A DNA stretch of 64,000 nucleotides, from the NCBI RefSeq assembly GCF_037027445.1, contig NZ_JBANDL010000002.1, forward strand, positions 4,181,001 through 4,245,000, in the 5' to 3' direction. The translations under genes and the position numbers were made by a program. Origin of the DNA: Lysobacter firmicutimachus (GTDB taxonomy: Bacteria; Pseudomonadota; Gammaproteobacteria; Xanthomonadales; Xanthomonadaceae). Every line of letters starts with the position of its first letter. Positions within the stretch are counted from its first letter, which is position 1. This document shows positions 49,212 through 57,794 of the stretch, one piece after another. Below the pieces are notes generated by a model. It was not told the origin of the DNA and did not search any database. It saw nothing but the letters and a program-made list of their open reading frames with translations.

Positions 49212-49212
49212 G

Positions 49213-49761
49213 TCAGTTCAACCGCTGCCGGTGCTGGGCCGCCATCGCCACGTCGCCGTGCAACAGCAGGGCGACGATGCGGACGAATTCTTCGATTTCG
49301 GTCAACGCTTCTTCGTCCTCTTCGTCGCCATCGTCCTGCGGCGCGGCCGCGGCCAGCCGGGCCAGGTCGCCCAGGGCCTCGCGGCTTTCTTCCGATAGGG
49401 TCGGCGCCGAACCGGCCGAGAGGCCGAAGCCGCCGAGGAAGCCGCGGCACCAGTCGAACAGGGCGCCGCTGCGCTCGGACAGGGAGGCGTCGGCGTCGGG
49501 CAGCAGCAGGTCGAAACCGAAGCTGCGATCGCCGAGTTGGGCCGCGCTGGCCAGGCGCAGGCGGTCGAGCGGACCGCGCTCTTCCGGCGTGGCCACGGCC
49601 TCGTCGGCCAGCACCTTGGCCGGCCATTCGCGCACCGAGGCGCCGCCGCCGGCCAACCAGCCGCACAAGGCGCCATGCAGTTCGGAGGCGGACGCGCCGA
49701 GGGAGAGGCGGCGGCTCTCGGCATCGACGTCGGACAACGCAGGCAGTTCGGTCGCGGCCAC
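49213..49761 (-). CDS. YgfB/UPF0149 family protein
   Basis: 182 residues. The YecA/YgfB pattern is visible: SASELHGALCGWLAGGG near residue 24, GFDLLLPD, LFDWCRGFLGGFGL and the acidic stretch DDGDEEDEEAL before the final EFVRIVALLL helix. The family is linked to regulation (in Pseudomonas aeruginosa YgfB affects ampDh3 and alpA expression), but a role here is only inferred. It is upstream of and coupled to pepP. Confidence 0.9.
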   Translation of the reverse strand: MAATELPALSDVDAESRRLSLGASASELHGALCGWLAGGGASVREWPAKVLADEAVATPEERGPLDRLRLASAAQLGDRSFGFDLLLPDADASLSERSGALFDWCRGFLGGFGLSAGSAPTLSEESREALGDLARLAAAAPQDDGDEEDEEALTEIEEFVRIVALLLHGDVAMAAQHRQRLN

Positions 49762-50006
49762 AGGCTTCAGGTCGGGGGAGTCGACCGCAGTTTAACAACG
49801 CCGGGCCGGAGCGGGCGCGCCGGCGCGGCCGCGTGCGGGCCGCAGCGACGGAACCGGCGATTCCGCCAATCTGCGCCAAACCCGCCGATCCGCGCCCGCC
49901 GCGCCGCGTCGGGCCCTGGCGTGAGATCGGGCGCGAAACCGGGCCGCAACGCTTGTTGCCGCCATCGGCGCCTGCCTACACTGCGGCTCTTGCGTCTCCC
50001 GCGACG

Positions 50007-53000
50007 GTGTCCGTGCGTTCCTCTTTCCCCGCCGCCCTGCTGAGCACCGTTTTGTCCGCCCTGCTGCTGTGCACGGCGGCGATGCCGCAACCTGCCGCGG
50101 CGACCACCCGCGATTTCTATTTCTCTCGCCTGGGCAGCGACCTGGGGCTGAGCCAGAACTCGGTCACCGCCTTCGCCCAGGACGTGCACGGCTTCGTCTG
50201 GGTCGGTACCCAGGGCGGCCTGCACCGTTACGACGGTCAGCGCTACGTCGCTTATCGCCACGACCCGCGCGACCCGGCCAGCCTGCCCGACAGCTACGTC
50301 ACCGCCCTGGCGCTGGACGGGCAACGGGCGATGTGGATCGGCACTCATTCCGAGTACCTGGCCCGGCTCGACCTGGCCAGCGGCAGCATTCATCGCTATG
50401 AACCGCCCGACTCGCAGGCGGGGCGCCAGGTGGTCTCGCTGTTGCCCTGGCGCGATTCGCTGCTGATCGGCACCCTCGCCGGCCTGGAACGGATGGACCC
50501 GCGCAGCGGCGCGCGCGAGCTGATCCTGGCCCTGCCCGGCGACCTGGCCCGGCAATCGCCGTGGCAGGCCCTGGCCCAGGCCCGCGACGGCAGCGCCTGG
50601 TTCGCCAGCGCCGCCGGCCTGCACCGGATCCAGGCCAACGGCAAAGTCGAGCGGATCGGCGCCGGCAAGCCGTTGCGCAGCCTGCTGATCGACCGCCGCG
50701 GCCGGCTCTGGGCCGGCGCCGTCGACGGTCTGTACCGCCTCGACGGCCGCACCGGCATCCTGGTCAAGGTCGAGGACGAGGCCTTGGCCGCCCTGCGCGA
50801 CGCGCGCGCCCTGGTCGAGGCGCCGGACCGGCGGATCTGGATCTCCGGCTACGGCAACGGCCTGTACCGGCACGACCCCGACAGCGGCCAGACCCAGCGC
50901 GTGCACGCCGAGCGCGGCATCGACGCGACCCTGCCCGAGGACACCATCGATGCCTTGATGATCGACCACGGCGGCCTGCTCTGGGCCGGCGGCCAGTACC
51001 GCGGCGTCGCGGTCGCCGATCCGCGCGGCACCCGCTTCAGCTACGTACTCGATCTGCAGGACCACGACGGTGGCGTCGCCTCCGACGCCAGCATCCGCGG
51101 CCTGGCCCAGGACGAGACCGGGGCGTTGTGGATCGCCACCGACAGTCACCGACTGCGCCGCTACGACCTCGGCCACGACCGCTTCGAAGACATCACCGCG
51201 CTGCTGCCGCCCGACCTCGCGGCGCGCCGGATCGCCGCGATCGCACGCGAACCGCGCCCGGCCAACGCCCCGGTCACCGCGGTCGAGAAGCTGTGGCTGG
51301 CCACCGGCCGCGGCCTGCTGCGCCTGGACCCGGTCAGCCGCCGGATCGAGCGCATCGGCCTCGGCGGCCAGAACGACATCGCCCTGCGCGCGATCGGCTT
51401 CGGTCGCGACGGCAGCGTCTGGCTCGGCAGCGACGACCAGGGCGCGCTGCACTATCGGCCGCAAACCGGCGCCGTGGTCCGCTACGCCTACCGCGAGGGC
51501 GATCCCAGGGCGTTGAGCCACCCGCGCGTCAACGCGGTGCTGGAAGACCGCCGCGGCCGGGTCTGGATCGGCACCGGCGACGGCCTGGATCTGCTCGATC
51601 CGGCCAGCGGCTATCTGCGCCACTACCGTCACGCTATCGACGAAGCCGACAGCCTGCCCGGCAATTTCGTCCGAGCGCTGCACCAGTCGGGCGACGGCAC
51701 GGTCTGGGTCGGCACCCAGGCCGGCCTGAGCCGGGTGGTCGAATTCCCCGACGGCCGAATCCGCTTCGAGCACCCGCTGGCCCAAGTGCTCGGCGAGCAT
51801 CCGGTGCCGGTGGTGTTCTCGATCGCCGAGCGCCCTGCCGGACGGCTGTGGCTGGGCACCGACGCCGGCATCCTGCGCTTCGACAGCGGCGCCTCGCTGG
51901 TGCGCCGCTACGGCCTGGCCGACGGCCTGCAAGACCTGGAGTTCAATGCCGGCGCGGTCGCCGGCCTGAACGACGGCCGGCTCGCCTTCGGCGGCGTGCG
52001 CGGCCTGAACCTGTTCGACCCGACCCGCATCGCCGACTCGCGCTACACCCCGCCGGTGCGTCTGCTCGGCGCCTGGATCGGCTCGGACACCAGCGCCGGC
52101 GCCAGCGTGCTGTGGCAGTCGACCCAGCTCGAGATTCCGGACGGCGCCGGCATCCTGCGCCTGCGCATCGGCGCGCTCGACTACGGCCCCAACAGCGGCA
52201 TGCGTTATCGCTACCGCATGGAAGGCTTCGACCGCGACTGGGTCGACAACGGCCCACGCCAGGACATCACCTACACCCGCCTGCCGCCGGGCCGCTACCT
52301 GTTCCGCGCCCAGTCGACCAACCGCGACGGGGTCTGGAACACCCAGGAGCTGCACATCCCGGTCAGCGTCGACCCGCCGCTGTGGCGGCACCCGCTGGCG
52401 ATCACCGCCGCCGCCCTGGCGGCCCTGGCCCTGCTGCTCGGCTTCGGCTGGCGCTGGCACCGCGCGCGCCAACGCGAACGCGGCTACTTCGCCCAGATCC
52501 GCGAGCGCGAGGAACGCCTGAAACTCGCGCTGTGGGCCTCCGGCGAGCAGTTCTGGGACTACGACCTCAAGCGGCGCGAGCTGCATCGCATGCGCGTCGA
52601 CGACCAGAACGCGGCCTCGCCGGAGATCGGCGTGCAGGCCGACGTCGCCGACGATCATGAGATCCACCCCGACGACCTGCCGCGGGTGAGCGAGTTGCTG
52701 CGCAAGCACCTCGACGGCGACGCCGCACTGTTCCTGTCCGAGCACCGCATGCGCACGCCCAAGGGCGACTGGGGCTGGATCCGCGCCCGCGGCCGGGTGG
52801 TCGAACGCGACGCCGAGGGCCAGCCGGTGCGCGTGGCCGGCACCGGCCGCGACGTCACCGCGGTGCGCAGCGCCGAACGCGAACGGCGCATCTCCAGCGA
52901 AGTGCTGCGCTCGATGGCCGAAGCGGTGGCGGTGTTCGACCGCGACTTCGTGTTCGTCTCGATCAACCCGGCGTTCTCGCGCATGACCGGCTATCCGGAG

Positions 53001-54575
53001 CACGAGGTCATCGGCCAGACCACCGGCCTGCTCGACAGCCGCCAGCACGATCCGGAGTTCTACAGCGACATGCGCGACGAGTTGCAGCGCAGCGGCCGCT
53101 GGTCGGGCGAAATCTGGCAGCAGCGCAAGGACGGCAACGAATTCCTGTGCTGGCTGCAGGCCTCGATCGTGCTCGACAGCAGCGGCCAGCGCGGCCACTA
53201 CGTCGCCGTGCTGACCGACATCACCGACCAGAAGCGGGCCGAACAGGAGCTGCGCTACCTGGCCAACTACGACACGCTCACCAGCCTACCCAACCGCACC
53301 CTGCTGTCGGAACGGCTGTCGCGGGCGATCGTGCGCGCGCGCCGCCACGGCCACCGCATCGCCCTGCTGTTCCTGGACCTGGACCGGTTCAAGGACATCA
53401 ACGACTCGCTCGGCCATGCCGCCGGCGACCGCATCCTGCGCGCCGCGGCGGTGCGCCTGCAGGAAACCGTCGGCGCCGAACACACCGTCGCCCGCCTCGG
53501 CGGCGACGAGTTCACCGTGGTGCTGGAAAACCTGGAGACCCCGGAACAGGCCGAGGAAGTCGCGCGCCGGCTGATCAAGGCTTTCGAGGCGCCGCTGGAC
53601 TTCGACGAGCGCCACGACGTGGCGATCTCGCCGTCGGTCGGCATCAGCCTCTACCCCGACCATGCCCAGGTGCCGACCGACCTGCTCAAGCACGCCGACA
53701 CCGCGATGTACCAGGCCAAGGCCGCCGGCCGGCGCACGTTCATGCGCTACACCGAGGCGATGGACATCGAGATCCGCCAGCGCGCGACCATCTCCGCGGC
53801 GCTGCGCAAGGTGCTGGACCGCAACGAGCTGCGCCTGGTGTTCCAGCCGCGGCTGTCGCTGCCGGAAGCGCGCATCACCGGGGTGGAGGCGCTGCTGCGC
53901 TGGAACAGCGCCGAGTACGGCAACATCCCGCCCTCGCAGTTCATTCCGCTGGCCGAGGAGAGCGGGCTGATCCTGGAGATCGGCGAGTGGGCCATGCGCG
54001 AAGCCTGCAGCCGCTTGCGCCAATGGCGCCTGCACGGCCTGGACCAACTGTCGGTGTCGGTCAACGTCTCGGCGATCCAGTTGCTGCGCGGCGACCTGCC
54101 GAAAATGGTGGCGCGCGCGCTCAGCGAAAGCGGCATCCCGCCGTGGCGGCTGGAGCTGGAACTGACCGAAACCGTGGTCATGGCCAACGCCGCGCACACC
54201 TCCAACATCATGCAGGCCTTGCGCGAACTCGGCGTGGCCCTGGCAGTGGACGACTTCGGCACCGGCTACTCCTCGCTGGCCTACCTCAAGCGCCTGCCGA
54301 TCAACACGCTGAAGATCGACAAGGAGTTCATCGGCGACCTGACCCGCGACCCGGACGACGAGGCCATCACCAGCACGGTCATCACCATGGCTCACTCGCT
54401 GGGCCTGAACGTCGTGGCCGAGGGCGTGGAACTGGAGGAGCAGATGGAATTCCTGCGCAACCACGGCTGCGACGAAATCCAGGGCTATTGGCTGGCGCGC
54501 CCGCTCGAGGCCGACGACTGCCTGGCGTTCATCCAAAAGTGGCAGCCGCCGCAGAGCGTGCGGGCGGTTCGTTGA
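50007..54575 (+). CDS. Large sensor: beta-propeller, Y_Y_Y, PAS x2, GGDEF and EAL
   Basis: About 1522 residues from a GTG at 50007; a second in-frame GTG at 50013 is equally possible. Order: signal peptide (about 1-35); two-component-regulator propeller repeats (about 40-690, e.g. VWVGTQGGLHRYDG, VWIGTGDGLDLLDP); Y_Y_Y domain (about 700-790); one transmembrane helix (about 795-818); coiled linker; two PAS domains (about 835-955 and 965-1078); GGDEF with intact RLGGDEF near 1164; EAL with VEALLRW near 1292, ETVVMAN, DDFGTGYSSL and VVAEGVE. The periplasmic propeller probably senses a ligand and the cytoplasmic part makes and/or degrades c-di-GMP. The RxxD inhibitory site upstream of GGDEF is absent. 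Confidence 0.93.
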   Translation: MSVRSSFPAALLSTVLSALLLCTAAMPQPAAATTRDFYFSRLGSDLGLSQNSVTAFAQDVHGFVWVGTQGGLHRYDGQRYVAYRHDPRDPASLPDSYVTALALDGQRAMWIGTHSEYLARLDLASGSIHRYEPPDSQAGRQVVSLLPWRDSLLIGTLAGLERMDPRSGARELILALPGDLARQSPWQALAQARDGSAWFASAAGLHRIQANGKVERIGAGKPLRSLLIDRRGRLWAGAVDGLYRLDGRTGILVKVEDEALAALRDARALVEAPDRRIWISGYGNGLYRHDPDSGQTQRVHAERGIDATLPEDTIDALMIDHGGLLWAGGQYRGVAVADPRGTRFSYVLDLQDHDGGVASDASIRGLAQDETGALWIATDSHRLRRYDLGHDRFEDITALLPPDLAARRIAAIAREPRPANAPVTAVEKLWLATGRGLLRLDPVSRRIERIGLGGQNDIALRAIGFGRDGSVWLGSDDQGALHYRPQTGAVVRYAYREGDPRALSHPRVNAVLEDRRGRVWIGTGDGLDLLDPASGYLRHYRHAIDEADSLPGNFVRALHQSGDGTVWVGTQAGLSRVVEFPDGRIRFEHPLAQVLGEHPVPVVFSIAERPAGRLWLGTDAGILRFDSGASLVRRYGLADGLQDLEFNAGAVAGLNDGRLAFGGVRGLNLFDPTRIADSRYTPPVRLLGAWIGSDTSAGASVLWQSTQLEIPDGAGILRLRIGALDYGPNSGMRYRYRMEGFDRDWVDNGPRQDITYTRLPPGRYLFRAQSTNRDGVWNTQELHIPVSVDPPLWRHPLAITAAALAALALLLGFGWRWHRARQRERGYFAQIREREERLKLALWASGEQFWDYDLKRRELHRMRVDDQNAASPEIGVQADVADDHEIHPDDLPRVSELLRKHLDGDAALFLSEHRMRTPKGDWGWIRARGRVVERDAEGQPVRVAGTGRDVTAVRSAERERRISSEVLRSMAEAVAVFDRDFVFVSINPAFSRMTGYPEHEVIGQTTGLLDSRQHDPEFYSDMRDELQRSGRWSGEIWQQRKDGNEFLCWLQASIVLDSSGQRGHYVAVLTDITDQKRAEQELRYLANYDTLTSLPNRTLLSERLSRAIVRARRHGHRIALLFLDLDRFKDINDSLGHAAGDRILRAAAVRLQETVGAEHTVARLGGDEFTVVLENLETPEQAEEVARRLIKAFEAPLDFDERHDVAISPSVGISLYPDHAQVPTDLLKHADTAMYQAKAAGRRTFMRYTEAMDIEIRQRATISAALRKVLDRNELRLVFQPRLSLPEARITGVEALLRWNSAEYGNIPPSQFIPLAEESGLILEIGEWAMREACSRLRQWRLHGLDQLSVSVNVSAIQLLRGDLPKMVARALSESGIPPWRLELELTETVVMANAAHTSNIMQALRELGVALAVDDFGTGYSSLAYLKRLPINTLKIDKEFIGDLTRDPDDEAITSTVITMAHSLGLNVVAEGVELEEQMEFLRNHGCDEIQGYWLARPLEADDCLAFIQKWQPPQSVRAVR

Positions 54576-54890
54576 GGCCGGGATTGGGGACTGAGGATTC
54601 GGGATTGGCAAAAAGCCGGGGCGCTGTCCCTGGGTAGGCGCGGCGTTAGCCGCGGCGACGGCGGCGGATGAGGCCGGGCTCGGGGTTGGGTTGGGTTGGG
54701 GATCGGCAGTCTCCGGCCTTCTGTCCCCAGTCAGGGTGGCTTGCCCCAACCGCGTCGCATCGGGGGGCGCGAACGCTGCGCGCCCTGCCCCGCCGGATCT
54801 CCCGCTGCCCGGTCGCACCGACCCAATCCCGAATCCCCAATCCCGACAACCGCCTTGACCGCCCCCGCCCCGGCCTGCCATCGTGCCGGA
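54576..54890. repeat. Gap with inverted GGGATTS arrays and a REP-like unit (copy F)
   Basis: 315 bases. The left array (54578-54608) begins immediately after the sensor's TGA with GGCCGGGATT; the complementary right array is at 54822-54846. Between them is a REP-like unit GGTAGGCGCGGCGTTAGCCGCGGC (54633-54660 region) and G+C-rich filler. No gene seen. Confidence 0.8.
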
Positions 54891-55112
54891 ATGGATCGCG
54901 CCGAACTGATCGCCGAACTGCACTCGCTGGTCGCCCGCGTCGACGAGCTCGGCGAGCGCGTGCGCCGGCTCAGCGAGGAAAACCGCAGCCTGCGCCAGCA
55001 GCAAGAGCAACTGGTCGGCGAACGCTCCGCCCTGCTGGCCAAGAACGAGCAGGCCCGGACCCGCGTCGAGGCGATGATCGCGCGCCTCAAATCGCTCGAA
55101 CAGCACACCTGA
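54891..55112 (+). CDS. Small coiled-coil protein (TIGR02449-like)
   Basis: 73 residues, almost entirely coiled coil: ELIAELHSLVARVDELGERV, then NRSLRQQQEQLVGERSALLAK and a terminal MIARLKSLEQ. Size, heptads and position just upstream of zapA match the TIGR02449 family, which resembles ZapB. A role in cell division with ZapA is plausible but not shown. It is 8 bases from zapA, so cotranscribed. Confidence 0.85.
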   Translation: MDRAELIAELHSLVARVDELGERVRRLSEENRSLRQQQEQLVGERSALLAKNEQARTRVEAMIARLKSLEQHT

Positions 55113-55120
55113 ACGCACCG

Positions 55121-55420
55121 ATGACCAGCGAAGCCGTCAGCATCCGCCTGCTCGATCGCGAGTACACCGTCGGCTGCGAACCCGCCGAGCGCGAGGAATT
55201 GCTCGCCGCCGCGCGCATGCTCGACAGCAAGATGCGCGAGATCCGCGGCAGCAACCGCATGGCCGCGCTGGATCGGGTCGCGGTGCTGGCGGCGCTGAAT
55301 TTCGCCCACGAACTGCAGCAGCTGCGTGGCGAAGGCGACCAGCGCGATCGCGAACTCTCGCGCACCCTCGACGAGCTGCACCGCAAGCTCGACAGCCTGT
55401 TCGACGCGGCGATCCGCTGA
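55121..55420 (+). CDS. zapA: Cell division protein ZapA
   Basis: 99 residues. The N-terminal globular part (VSIRLLDREYTVGCEPAEREELLAAARMLD) followed by a long coiled coil (RVAVLAALNFAHELQQLRG) is the ZapA layout. ZapA cross-links FtsZ protofilaments at midcell. It sits upstream of 6S RNA and fau, the conserved gammaproteobacterial order (zapA-ssrS-fau). Confidence 0.94.
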   Translation: MTSEAVSIRLLDREYTVGCEPAEREELLAAARMLDSKMREIRGSNRMAALDRVAVLAALNFAHELQQLRGEGDQRDRELSRTLDELHRKLDSLFDAAIR

Positions 55421-55541
55421 TCGCCGTTTGCGGCGTCGTTGCGCTCCGTCCCGTTCATCCGCGCGCGTGCGCGCATCGAGCACATGAATCGCAACGCAGC
55501 ATCGCCGACGAGCGGGGGCCGCATCGGCGCGGCATGCGCGC

Positions 55542-55547
55542 TATACT
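55542..55547 (+). promoter_or_regulatory. -10 element of the 6S RNA promoter
   Basis: TATACT about 8 bases before the 5' end of the 6S RNA stem. The -35 region is G+C-rich and not recognisable. Confidence 0.6.
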
Positions 55548-55554
55548 GCGCGCA

Positions 55555-55742
55555 CGTCCTCTGCTGTGCGCGACGGCGTGCGCAAACATTCGCCTTGTCC
55601 CTTAATGACGACCACGGGGGCGCAACGGAGGCCCGGAGTGCAAGTCCGCCTCGCAGCGGGAAGCCCGAAGGCCGCCAAGCGTCCCCACTTGAACCCCGGG
55701 TTCAAGGTCGTTTCGCACGCATCGTCATTGGCGGAGGACTAC
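55555..55742 (+). ncRNA. ssrS: 6S RNA
   Basis: About 188 nt located between zapA and fau. The ends pair: GTCCTCTGC at 55556-55564 with GCGGAGGAC at 55731-55739. The interior contains the expected long, interrupted stem with an open central region. 6S RNA mimics an open promoter and binds sigma-70 RNA polymerase in stationary phase. The exact 5' and 3' ends are estimated from the closing stem. Confidence 0.85.
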
Positions 55743-55750
55743 TTTTCCCG

Positions 55751-55792
55751 GAACGGGCGCGACGTCACCCAGCGTGATCTCGCGCCCGTTTC
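55751..55792 (+). terminator. Hairpin between 6S RNA and fau
   Basis: An 11-bp stem AACGGGCGCGA/TCGCGCCCGTT (55752-55762 with 55780-55790) whose loop contains a smaller TCAC/GTGA stem, followed by TCTCTG. It could end the 6S transcript or act as an attenuator before fau. Confidence 0.7.
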
Positions 55793-55834
55793 TCTGTGGC
55801 CCGTGCGCCGCCCCCAACCAGGACCGAGCGCCGA

Positions 55835-56428
55835 ATGACGGCCGACCGTACGACGCTGCGCCGCGATCTGCGCGCGCAACGGCGCAATCTCGCCGCCCCC
55901 GCCCGCATCGCCGGTGCGCAAGCCGTGGCCGCGCGCCTGCTGGCCTTGCCGTTCGCGCCGCGCTCGGGCTATGTCGCCGGCTACTGGGCGATGGACGGCG
56001 AAATCGCCCTTCACGCCTGGCAACTGCGCCTGCCGCCGGACTGCGTGTACTGCCTGCCGGTGCTGCACGACGATCTGCGCCTGCGATTCGCGCCCTGGCG
56101 CCCGGGCGATGCGCTCAGCCCGAACCGCTACGGCATTCCCGAACCGGACCTGGCCGCGACCTCGCTGCTCGAGCCCGAGCAGATGAGCCTGGTGGTGGTG
56201 CCGCTGGTCGGCTTCGACCGCCGCGGCCACCGGCTCGGCATGGGCGCCGGCTGGTACGATCGCAGCTTCGCCTTCCGCCAACGCGGCCCGGCGCCGCCAT
56301 GGCTGGTCGGCGCCGCCTTCGAACTGCAGCGCGTCGACGCGCTCGACGCCGCCGACTGGGACGTCGCCCTCGATGCGGTCTGCACCGAGAGCGCGACCCA
56401 CGACCATCGCTCCCCTCTGTTCGCCTGA
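55835..56428 (+). CDS. fau: 5-formyltetrahydrofolate cyclo-ligase
   Basis: 197 residues from the ATG at 55835. Visible motifs: an N-terminal RxxLRxxRR-like region (LRRDLRAQRRNL), GYWAMDGEI, the NRYGIPEP segment and the nucleotide/folate signature VVVPLVGFDRRGHRLGMGAGWYDR. It converts 5-formyl-THF to 5,10-methenyl-THF with ATP. It is downstream of 6S RNA, as in E. coli, where the two are cotranscribed. Confidence 0.94.
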   Translation: MTADRTTLRRDLRAQRRNLAAPARIAGAQAVAARLLALPFAPRSGYVAGYWAMDGEIALHAWQLRLPPDCVYCLPVLHDDLRLRFAPWRPGDALSPNRYGIPEPDLAATSLLEPEQMSLVVVPLVGFDRRGHRLGMGAGWYDRSFAFRQRGPAPPWLVGAAFELQRVDALDAADWDVALDAVCTESATHDHRSPLFA

Positions 56429-56439
56429 CCGAGTTCCGC

Positions 56440-56910
56440 ATGACCGCACGCCGCCGCTACTGGCTGATGAAGTCCGAACCGGACACCTTCTCCATCGACG
56501 ACCTGCAACGCGTCGGCGTCGAACCCTGGAACGGCGTACGCAATTACCAGGCGCGCAACTTCATGCGCGACGGCATGAAAGTCGGCGACGGCGTGCTGTT
56601 CTATCACTCCAACACCGCAGTGCCCGGCATCGTCGGCCTGGCCACGATCGCCGCCGAAGCCTATCCGGACCCGACCCAGTTCGACCCCAAGTCCGACTAC
56701 TACGACGCCAAGAGCTCGCGCGAGGACCCGCGCTGGCTGCTGGTGGACGTCGCCTTCGAGCGCAAGCTCAAGCGCACCATCGCCCTGGACGAGATCAAGG
56801 CCCGCGCCGACGACCTCGGCGAAGACTTCGCCCTCACCCGCCGCGGCAACCGCCTGTCGGTGCTGCCGGTGACAGCGGCGCAGTGGAAATTGTTGCTGTC
56901 CATGGAGTGA
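56440..56910 (+). CDS. EVE domain protein
   Basis: 156 residues, a single EVE (PUA-like) domain: [16 protein letters not shown], then [45 protein letters not shown] and the C-terminal [18 protein letters not shown] domains bind modified bases in DNA or RNA; in housekeeping forms (thymocyte nuclear protein 1-like) the target is unclear. It starts 11 bases after fau and is probably cotranscribed. Confidence 0.92.
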   Translation: MTARRRYWLMKSEPDTFSIDDLQRVGVEPWNGVRNYQARNFMRDGMKVGDGVLFYHSNTAVPGIVGLATIAAEAYPDPTQFDPKSDYYDAKSSREDPRWLLVDVAFERKLKRTIALDEIKARADDLGEDFALTRRGNRLSVLPVTAAQWKLLLSME

Positions 56911-57031
56911 GGCCGGGATTCGGGAGTGGGGATTCGGGATTCGCAACAGCGGTTCCGCCTCGACCGAATCGCGCTCGCTCTGTTCCGTTTTTTTTCCGAT
57001 CCCCAATTCCGAATCGCCAATTCCCAATCCC
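56911..57031. repeat. Inverted GGGATTS arrays between the EVE and rpiA genes (copy G)
   Basis: The left array starts right after the EVE stop codon (GGCCGGGATTCGGG, 56911-56942). The complementary right array (CCCCAATTCC, GAATCGCC, CCCAATCCC; 57000-57030) ends one base before the rpiA ATG. A T-run (TTTTTTTT near 56990) lies between them. The rpiA ribosome-binding region is therefore made of repeat sequence. Confidence 0.9.
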
Positions 57032-57694
57032 ATGTCCGAATCCAAACGCCTGGCCGGCGAAAAAGCCATCGACTACATCGAAGACGGCATGATCGTCGGC
57101 GTCGGCACCGGGTCCACGGTCGCCTACTTCATCGAGGCCCTGGGCCGGGTCAAGCAGCGCATCAAGGGCGCGGTGTCGAGCTCGGAGCAGAGCACCGCGC
57201 GGCTGCAGGCGCTCGGCATCGAAGTGCTGGACCTCAACGCCACCGGACCGCTGTCGTTGTACGTCGACGGCGCCGACGAATGCGATCCGCACAAGCGCCT
57301 GATCAAGGGCGGCGGCGCCGCGCTGACCCGCGAGAAGATCATCGCCGAAGCCAGCGCCAAGTTCGTCTGCATCGTCGATCCGGCCAAGCGCGTCGACGTG
57401 CTCGGCCGCTTCCCGCTGCCGGTGGAGGTCATTCCGATGGCGCGCAGCCTGGTCGCGCGCGAGATCCTGGCCATGACCCGCGGCCAGCCGGTGTGGCGCC
57501 AGGACGCCGCCGGCAACGGCGTGGTCACCGACAACGGTAACGTCATCCTCGACATCCACGGCCTGGCGATCACCGATCCGGTGGCGATGGAATCGGCGAT
57601 CAACCAGATCCCCGGTGTGGTCAGCGTCGGCCTGTTCGCGCGCCGCCCCGCCGACGTGGTCATCGTCGGCGGCGAGCCGCCGCTGGTGCTGTAA
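57032..57694 (+). CDS. rpiA: Ribose-5-phosphate isomerase A
   Basis: 220 residues, the standard length. The GxGTGSTV phosphate loop ([11 protein letters not shown]), the SSEQST segment, the active-site DGADE (YVDGADECD), [10 protein letters not shown] and the C-terminal [14 protein letters not shown] are all intact. It interconverts ribose-5-phosphate and ribulose-5-phosphate in the pentose phosphate pathway. The start has no ribosome-binding site of the usual kind because the upstream sequence is repeat. Confidence 0.96.
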   Translation: MSESKRLAGEKAIDYIEDGMIVGVGTGSTVAYFIEALGRVKQRIKGAVSSSEQSTARLQALGIEVLDLNATGPLSLYVDGADECDPHKRLIKGGGAALTREKIIAEASAKFVCIVDPAKRVDVLGRFPLPVEVIPMARSLVAREILAMTRGQPVWRQDAAGNGVVTDNGNVILDIHGLAITDPVAMESAINQIPGVVSVGLFARRPADVVIVGGEPPLVL

Positions 57695-57794
57695 ACCCGA
57701 CACCACCGTTTCACCGCGCGGGCCATGCCGGCCCGCGCCCACGCCGCGGCCATGGATGCCGCGGCCCCTGCCCGGGCGAAGCGCCCACTTCCGC

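Noticed and set aside
47727..50006. Upstream extension of the large sensor's reading frame
   Set aside because: It runs antisense to pepP and ygfB. The signal peptide beginning at the GTG codons near 50007 marks the true start.
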